From Adiantum capillus-veneris (lineage: Eukaryota > Streptophyta > Polypodiopsida > Polypodiales > Pteridaceae), in assembly GCA_014529385.2 (NCBI GenBank), contig CM043947.1:132943891-133007890 (forward strand): a DNA stretch of 64,000 nucleotides, read 5' to 3'. Within the stretch, counting starts at the first letter, position 1. Every line of letters starts with the position of its first letter. The translations under genes and the position numbers were made by a program. Below are positions 57,614-64,000 of the stretch, in pieces. The notes below the pieces were generated by a model, which searched no databases, was not told the origin of the DNA, and saw only the letters and a list, made by a program, of their open reading frames with translations.

Positions 57614-59105
57614 ATGGCTTTCTCTTATCCGGAATTTCATGGAAGAAGTGGTGAAGATGCGGAAGACTTTCTGGAGCAAGTCCAGGTGGCATGCATAAGC
57701 AACAATATGTGTGATGAGGAGAAGATTTTGAGGCTATTTGGATTGCTTTTGAAAGATGAGGCCCGTGTTTGGTTCATGGATTTGGAAGCTAAAGAAGCAG
57801 TGGCTTCTTCTTATGGTTTGAGTCTTGACAAGTTTATAGAAGCTTTTTTAGAGCGTTTCCAGGTTTTTGAAGATGCAAATGCAGTATGGAATGAGCTCAA
57901 TGCTCTTAAGCAAGGTTCTTGTCAAGGTGTTGATGCCTATGTACAAGGTTTTACAGATTTATGGACTCGTTGGTGTGTGGCTCTTAAGGATGAGACCCCC
58001 CCATTGTTCATTGAAGAAAAGTTTTTTTGTTGATGGTTTGTCACCTTGGTTGCGGTTCGAGGTTGAGTTGAAGAGGCCCGAGTCTTTTGAAGATGCAGTG
58101 TGCATTGCAAAGCACAAGGAATGGAAGTTTAACCGTCTTGAGGAACATGGTATCAGTACAGGTATGCATGTGCAAGATGGATTTGACATGGAAGATGAAG
58201 TTAAGCCTAAGCAGGTGAAAAGTAGCCTATCCTATGATGTTTCTCGTTTCTTCCCAAGGTCTATTGTGAAGCGTAAAGAGGTCTTGCAGGTTGACAGGTT
58301 TATGGAAGAGCCTAAAGAGGTGAGTAATGCTTTGGATACAGGATTGAAAAGTCTTGAAGAGGATGCATTGGCTACTTGTGTACCTTGTGATTCTGGGTGT
58401 GAGTGTGAGGTTGAGGTTATTGATGATGAGCACATATCTTTGGATACTAGTTCCTTGGAAATTAGGGAAGAGGGCAAGGTTGAGAGCCATTTTGTGGATT
58501 TTTTGGATGTGGAGCCTGTTTTGAAGCCATATTTTGACGTATGTGTAGTGATTGAACCGATTTGTGAGCATGATTGTGGTTTAGAGCAGGGATCTGTATT
58601 CTTGGAGACTGATGAACCCATGCTAGAAGCTATGGATAGTGGTGCTAGCCATGATTATGATGTGGATAAAGTGATGTGTGATGATGAGTATGCTTATGAT
58701 GATGAGAAGGGGTTTGGCATATATGAGTCCAATCTCAGCTATGTGGATGCCTATGCTAGGGATATGTGTGCTGCGGGGATACTTTTGTGCTTTGGATATC
58801 AACAACTTTACCTTCACACAATGATTTTAGCTACTTGGGTGCATGATTTGCAGGTTGTTGCTATGGCTGGTGAAGCCAAGATGCCAGGTGATGAGTCACT
58901 TGAGTTGTCTCTATCGGTTGGGTTGAATGTCGCATGCAATATTTATGCTTTTGGAACTCCAAACAGGGCGGATGTGTTAGTTGAATATTCCCATGGTGCA
59001 TTTTGGTTGATTGTTGACAAATGTAGGTGGGGTGTTATGATGCTTCTTGTGAATCAGGCGATATGCCTTTGGCCTTTTGATCCAAGTGGGATGAGCATCT
59101 ACTAG
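57614..59105 (+). pseudogene. gag: E4 gag with long C-terminal extension (one frameshift)
   Basis: ATG at 57614 (MAFSYPEFHGRSGEDAEDFL). The capsid domain spans about residues 1-175 (..DEARVWFMDLEAK.., ..QGVDAYVQGFTDLW..). A run of seven Ts at 58022-58028 shifts the frame: the first frame stops at 58033, and the next carries on with VDGLSPWLRFEVELKRPESF, matching E6. The later part is acidic and Cys-containing (VPCDSGCECEVEVIDDEH), then an unrecognised C-terminal part to TAG at 59105. There is no zinc knuckle. Design as in E3: capsid, acidic middle, long tail. A six-T run would keep one frame, so a sequencing error is possible. Confidence 0.8.
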
Positions 59106-59132
59106 TGCTGCTGCTGAGTATGAATGCTCTAG

Positions 59133-59155
59133 CAGGCTAGGGGGTGGGCAAATTA
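59133..59155 (+). other. E4 polypurine tract region
   Basis: CAGGCTAGGGGGTGGGCAAA then TTA lies directly before the 3' LTR start TGTCAGG. Confidence 0.5.
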
Positions 59156-60303
59156 TGTCAGGATTTTTTTGGAGCAAGGGATTGCGCATATGTATATACA
59201 CATGCATGGTGCATCAAATAAAGAATTGCCCATTTTTCAGAGCCAGGTGGTTACGTGGGGCCCACATGTGTACAGGTAGGACAGGGTGTACATAGTGCAT
59301 CGATTTTCACTATTACCAGTACCACTGTGTTTTTTCTATAATAAAGAGGAGTTGTAGCGCGTAAAACTTCTCGAGGAAGCTATCCGCGGGCCAACGACAT
59401 GAGGTAAGCAGGTGCGTCAGATGGCATCGAGTGGCGTCAGGAGGTCGAACGGGGTCAATACTTGCACACGGAGAAGTATGGACACGACGTGGGTGTTTTC
59501 TTGTGATACTTATGCAGAAAGGTCATCATGAGGACCAATTTTTGGGAACACTTCACGTGGTTGCGGGATGCATTATTTGGAAAAAATGAGTGCCAGGTGT
59601 GCGGATGATGCAAAAAGGTGACAACTATGCACTGCGAGGTCAGTATTTGGCCTGTTCGGGGTCCGTTTGAGGTCATCTAAAAGGCCAAGGGTGCCCAAGT
59701 AATAAAGCTAAGTGTGGGAACTGAAAAAACTGAGAGAAGACCAGAAAAAACATGGAGAAGAGAGGAGGAACAGTCGCAACTGTGTTTTTGGGGTTTTTGG
59801 AGCCTGTTTTGGCCGTAAACTGCTCATCCGATGTCGGATTTGAGCACTTTGATATTGTAGACTGGGGTTTTGGGCCGTTCCGGACGCGATGGCTCTATCC
59901 ATTTTGCCGAATTCATCACTCTTTTTTTGTTGTTTTTGCTGTGTAAGTTTCTCCTATGAGCGAAGTTTCTGCTCCAATTTGTGATTATATCTGGCTTATT
60001 TTACCCATACTGTGTGAGCTGTTTGCTCCATTTGTGTTGGCCCAAGCTCATTTGTATCTAGACATCAGAAATTCTCCTCTTTTGAGATGAGTTTTTTGGG
60101 TGTGTGTGTGTGTGTGTGTGTATCTCTTTGTGTAGAGTGGGCAAGTGGATAGTCTCTCTTCTCTCACTCCATAGGTGTGTTCCCTGTCTCGGCCAGGTGT
60201 GTTGTGTAAGCTGAGTAGTGCCCCATAGTGTGTCTGTGTATCTTCCCAAGAGTGTGTGTCGGGTCGTTATAGAGGCGATGTGTGTGTTTTCATCCCGCTC
60301 ACA
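59156..60303 (+). repeat. E4 3' LTR (1,148 bp)
   Basis: Paired with 55419-56567; ends CTCACA, followed by ACGT. Confidence 0.93.
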
Positions 60304-60307
60304 ACGT
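60304..60307. other. Target site duplication of E4 (right), ACGT
   Basis: Second copy of 55415-55418. E2 RT coding resumes with PYTYNETFAKRIKEEIDKLM. Confidence 0.8.
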
Positions 60308-60982
60308 CCATACACGTATAATGAGACATTCGCCAAAAGGATAAAAGAAGAGATAGACAAACTTATGGAGGCTGAATTTATTTATGAGATAGAGCACACG
60401 GACTTGGTGTCACTGATAGTGGTGGTACCCAAGAAAAACGGGAAATTACGAGTGTGTGTGAATCTCAAGAAGGTAAATGCAGCAACAATAAGGGACAACT
60501 ACCCTCTTCCTATCACTGAACACGTCCTGGAACAAGTAGCAGGCAAGCAAGCCTATAGCTTTATGGATGGATTCTCTGGTTATAACCAATTGGGGGTCAA
60601 ACTAGAAGATCAATACAAAACAGCGTTTGCAACAGAATGGGGCATATATACATTTAGGGTAATGCCATTTGGCTTGACCAATGCTTCAGCTACATTTCAG
60701 AGATTAATGACACACGCTTTTAAAGAATACTTGCGAATATTCTTGGATATTTACATGGATGACTTGTGTGTCTATTCTCTATTGAGAGAAGACCATATAG
60801 ATCATCTTAGAAAGGTATTCGAAAAATGCAGAACGTATAGGATTTGCCTCAACCCAGAAAAATGCGTATTCATGGTACGACAAGGTAAAATCTTAGGCCA
60901 CATAGTGTCGGCTAATGGAATTATCACTGATGAAGAAAAGGTAAAGGTGATCATAGAATTGCCAAGACCAAACAGTGTATGA
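60304..60982 (+). pseudogene. pol: E2 reverse transcriptase
   Basis: Motifs in order: VVVPKKNGKLRVCVNLKKVN (usual D in xVDYRxLN is N here, a likely loss of the first catalytic Asp), SFMDGFSGYNQ, FRVMPFGLTNASATFQRLM, IYMDDLCVYS (catalytic YMDD at 60752-60763) and GKILGHIVSANGI. The sequence ends at TGA 60980-60982, where related elements have the conserved VREVxSF. YMDD is typical of Athila/Tat RTs. The N-terminal part lies at 54309-55418 on the other side of E4. Confidence 0.9.
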
Positions 60983-61660
60983 GAGGTACAATCATTTATG
61001 GGACATTGAGGATACTACCGACGTTTTATCTACATGTACGCTGTAATAGCAAAACCCTTGTATAGTCTAATCACGTTCTTCATTTGGACCAATGAATGTG
61101 AGGAGTCATTCCAGAAACTAAAAGATGCACTGGTATCTGCACCAATTCTAAAAGCACCAGATTGGTCAAAGATCTTCCATGTACATGTAGATGCTTCGGC
61201 ATTTGCAATAGGCTGTATATTAGCACAACTAGGGGAGGGTAATACGGATTTTCCAATCAGTTATGCTAGTAGACAACTCAACAGTGCAGAAAAGAATTAT
61301 ACTACCACTGAAAGAGAAGAATTGGGTATGATACATGCGGTAAAGAAATTTCGGCATTACTTGCTCGCGAACAAATTCACATTCTTTGTGGATCATCAGG
61401 CACTCTTGTACTTAGTAAAAAAACCTTGTAACATGGGACGAAATGTAAGATGGTTCATTGTGTTTCTGGAGTTTGATTTTACGGTAGTAGTTAAGAAAGG
61501 GAAAACTCATCAAAGATCAGACCACCTTTCTCGATTACTACATGGCAAAAAAGCTACTGGGGTAGATGATGATCTCCCAGACGCATACCTGTTTAATATA
61601 GAGATGGTATCGAAATGGACAGAGCAAATTATTCCGTTGCTGACATATGGAATGAATCTT
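60983..61660 (+). pseudogene. pol: E2 RT thumb and RNase H
   Basis: Same frame as RT. EVQSFMGH is followed by TGA (61007-61009), then GYYRRFIYMYAVIAKPLYSL. RNase H: HVHVDASAFAIGCILAQ (first Asp), TTTEREELGMIHAVKKFRHY (Glu) and FFVDHQALLYLV (Asp). It degrades template RNA during reverse transcription. The end SDHLSRLLHGK is the usual RNase H boundary of Ty3 elements. Confidence 0.88.
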
Positions 61661-62251
61661 GACGACAAAAACACGGTGGAAGACGTTAGACAAGCACAAA
61701 ATTACACAATGCTTGCGGGAAGATTATACCATCATGGAAGCGATGGGATTCTAAGGTTGTGTATAGGACCAGAGGAGTACGAAGCGTATCTAGAGGAGGC
61801 TCATACACAAACAGGGGGATTCCATAGAGGAAATCAGATGATGTATGAACAATTAAGAAGACTTGGAGTGTATTAGCCAGGAATGGTAGGCGATGTAGCT
61901 AATTACATCAAGAAATGCGACTTTTGCACATCCAATACTACTGTGGATTATGCCACATTATACCAAGTGAGAGTAGCACCCACATGGAGTCATGCTATTG
62001 TGGAATATTTGACTAATAAGGAGCTGCCAAGAGATTGGTCAAAAGCCAGACAAAAGGCTTTACAAATCGAAGCGAATAGGTATACCCTCATTAGTGACCA
62101 ATTGTATAAAAGAGGAACTGATGACCAGCTAAGGTTAGTTCCTCATGAAAATGACTACTTTCCATTATTGGAACAAGCTCATGCAGGCATAGCGGGAGGT
62201 CATTTTTTAGCAGAGAGAATCGTAAAAATCATTATGGTTGCAGGTATATGG
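61661..62251 (+). pseudogene. pol: E2 tandem integrase zinc-binding modules
   Basis: Two HHCC modules follow one another. Module 1: EEAHTQTGGFH, then RRLGVY, TAG at 61874-61876 (Trp in relatives), PGM, KKCDFC. Module 2 begins DQLRLVPHENDYF, then EQAHAGIAGGH, and ends with KRCNEC at about 62292-62309 in the next frame. The lead-ins are also similar (MLAGRLYHHGSDGILRLC versus LISDQLYKRGTDDQLRLV). A one-base loss near 62251 shifts the frame within GIWWP. Confidence 0.8.
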
Positions 62252-63250
62252 AGCCGACCATGATTCAAGATGCAGCAGAATTCGTGAAAAGGTGTAATGA
62301 ATGTCAACGCACTAAGGTACCAGTTAAAAGAGACGAAATGCCTTTAAGACCAATGATGAGTGCTCGAGCATTCGCTCAATGGGGATTGGACTTTGTTGGT
62401 CCTATCACTCCACGAGCGTATCATTCACAAGCACAATATATCATAGTAGCCACGGATTACATGACCAAATGGGTAGAAGCAAAAGCCACAACGAAAGCAG
62501 ACGCTAGAACCACGGCACAATTCTTATATGAATATGTGTTTACACATTATGGCCTTCCAATCAAGCTAGTGGGTGATAGAGGGACACACTTTGTAAATGA
62601 AGTTATCCAACATCTCTTAAATGCGTTTATGGTAATTCATCGCAAATCTGCACCCTATCATCCACAAGACAATGGCCAAGCGGAAGCGACGAAAAAAATA
62701 TTGTGCATAGTTCTTACGAAACTGGTTAGTGAAACAAGAACAGATTGGGATCAGATGCTCTATTCGGCATTGTGGGCTTATCGAGTTGCATATAAAACAA
62801 CACTCAATGCTACACCATTTAATATGGTATATGGATTAAATGCAATATTGCCTATTGACTTTTTGATCCCCACACTAAGGGTAGCCAAAAAATTGGACTG
62901 GATGGGCCATGAACTTTCAGAACGGTTAGAGGACCTTGAAAAATTAGATGAGTTACGACTCAATGCTGTAGCAGCCATATATGCAAAAAAAAGACAACAG
63001 AAAGAGTTTTTTCACAAACATGTCAAGAACAAGGACTTTAAAACGGGCGACTATGTCTTAGTATACACCCTTAAACAGCATGCCAAAAAGTTAAAGAAAA
63101 GGGGAATGGGGCCTTATTTGATCCAAGAAATATCGTCCAGCGGAGCAGTAAAACTGTCGACACTAAATGGAAAAGAAATGCCGAACTGGATTAGTGGGTG
63201 TCGTTTAAAAAAATATCATCTACCTTTAACACCGGAAATGTTGTTTCAAT
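62252..63250 (+). pseudogene. pol: E2 integrase core and C-terminal domain
   Basis: Frame after the shift at about 62251. KRCNECQRTK completes zinc module 2. The DDE core is intact: WGLDFVGPITP (first Asp), KLVGDRGTHFVN (second Asp) and PYHPQDNGQAEA (Glu). The C-terminal part has FKTGDYVLVYTL and KRGMGPYLIQEISSSGAVKL, a GPY/F-type module, ending SGCRLKKYHLP. It would insert element cDNA with a short target duplication. Confidence 0.9.
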
Positions 63251-64000
63251 TGCATTATGGAAAAGCCTATAGACAGGAACAACAAAGAATCCAGGACCAG
63301 GCTCAACAAGAAGCCAAAGAACGGATTGCTAAACGAAAGCAGTTTCTAACGACAATAAACATGGTCACCCCAATGATGACTGACGAATATCCTCTTTCGA
63401 CATCCCAAACAATCGAAGCGGATATACAAAGCGAAGAATTAGAAAAGACCATGACAGACTTTAGGTCTCAGGATGATAGCATCATTGACGACCTGGAAGA
63501 TACGTGGTGTAGTCCTTACATAAAAGCTTATGCAGGCACAAAACAAGTTGAAATCTATACATTGCTTGACACTGGAGCAAAAATGAGAGTCATCATCTTT
63601 GAGCTCTTTCAGAAACTTGGACCAATGAGGACGATCCCAGAGACACACCGGTTGAAAGTAGCATCGGGTGATGAGGTGACCACGTTGGGGTCTATTATAA
63701 TACCAATCACAGTGCAGGCACACCAGTACACTATAAAATTCCATGTACTGCCACCAAGTAGATTAGCAACGCCGTGTATTTTAGCAGTGTCATGGATGAA
63801 AGCTAACAGGGTATTCATTGATTTGGATACTAATGAAGCACTGTTCCGAAATGAAAACTTTTCAGAACCCTTCTTAAAATATAGCCAATACATGTCAAGG
63901 AGGAAATAGGAGTTAATACAACCGCAAGGATATGCCCAACAACAAACAGAGTTTACAAATCCAGCAACGTCTTATCAAAAATCAACATCCATGCAGGGAA
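63251..64000 (+). pseudogene. E2 post-integrase extension with a second retropepsin-like domain (PR2), runs off the window
   Basis: The integrase frame continues without a stop through a Gln-rich linker into a retropepsin-like sequence: EIYTLLDTGAKMRVIIFELF (DTG active site near 63570), KVASGDEVTTLGSIIIPITV (flap region), CILAVSWMKANRVFIDLD (place of the ILG motif). A TAG at 63907-63909 is followed in frame by more Gln-rich coding to the window edge, so it may be a nonsense mutation. PR1 upstream of RT is also present, so this would be a second protease-like domain. Function unknown. Confidence 0.65.

Larger units (their letters stand above)
55419..60303 (+). mobile_element. E4: gag-only LTR retrotransposon inserted in E2 RT (4,885 bp)
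   Basis: LTRs at 55419-56567 and 59156-60303 flank a PBS-like site, a 1-kb leader with a small conserved ORF, gag with a long C-terminal extension, and a PPT. ACGT is duplicated at the ends, and the host RT codons read straight on after the element. There is no pol. E6 (1466-4562) is a second, inverted and truncated copy of the same family. Confidence 0.92.
47260..64000 (+). mobile_element. E2: Tat/Athila-like Ty3 retrotransposon with near-complete gag-pol, interrupted by E4
   Basis: The order is 5' LTR, tRNA-Asp-like PBS, palindrome-repeat leader, gag, protease, RT (split by E4), RNase H, two integrase zinc modules, integrase core, GPY/F-like end, and a second retropepsin-like domain. The 3' LTR is beyond the window. 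YMDD in RT and the PBS type fit the Athila/Tat side of Ty3. Nonsense changes, one frameshift and the E4 insertion make this copy inactive. Confidence 0.88.

Overview
This window looks like nuclear DNA of a land plant with a large, repeat-filled genome. The evidence is plant-type Ty3/gypsy elements primed by a tRNA-Asp-like PBS, gag-only LTR elements, many long (GA)n and (CA)n runs, AT-rich spacers, plausible GT...AG introns, and no bacterial-style operons. A fern or other non-seed plant would fit, but that is a guess. I see no convincingly intact single-copy host gene.

Left third (1-16.5 kb). The 3' end of one LTR element (PPT and LTR from 866) abuts an inverted, truncated gag-only element, called E6 here (about 1466-4562, minus strand). 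A spacer follows with a TATA box at 6364, an array of 152-bp repeats (6480-7735) and a possible two-exon micro-gene (8244-8744). A decayed LTR element, E5, has LTR-like copies at about 10720-11612 and 15570-16509 and carries gag and protease remnants but no RT.

Middle (16.5-30 kb). Here lie a duplicated 0.45-kb segment bordered by microsatellites, a degenerate TTAGGG-containing array (19.3-20.0 kb), an unrecognised gene-like stretch ending in a frame-breaking 40-bp duplication (22.4-24.0 kb), a foldback element with 98-bp arms (24163-24433), a decayed FCP1/NIF-like phosphatase (about 24985-25550), and a decayed DNA transposon. The transposon's minus-strand transposase pieces (29257 to 26814) lie between inverted arrays of one short repeat.

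Right half (30-64 kb). Two related Tat/Athila-like Ty3 elements, E1 (LTR at about 30150-31213) and E2 (LTR at about 47260-48233), dominate. Each is interrupted by a gag-only element: E3 (36136-43848) inside E1 and E4 (55419-60303) inside E2. E3 and E4 have paired LTRs, 4-bp target duplications and a shared PBS type (also seen in E6), and each sits inside a codon path that reads continuously once the insert is ignored. E2 carries gag, protease, RT, RNase H, integrase and, unusually, two HHCC zinc modules and a second retropepsin-like domain after the integrase. E1 keeps gag and protease but I see no RT or integrase.

Most distinctive signals. The untranslated leaders of E1 and E2 hold a ~298-bp tandem repeat, each unit with a near-perfect palindrome (AGTCTATCGCGATAGACT). 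As RNA this could form a 6-bp stem with a self-complementary UCGCGA loop. In addition, the LTR TATA boxes of E1 and E2 (and less perfectly E3) lie in the loop of an inverted repeat whose arm sequences differ between elements while staying complementary.
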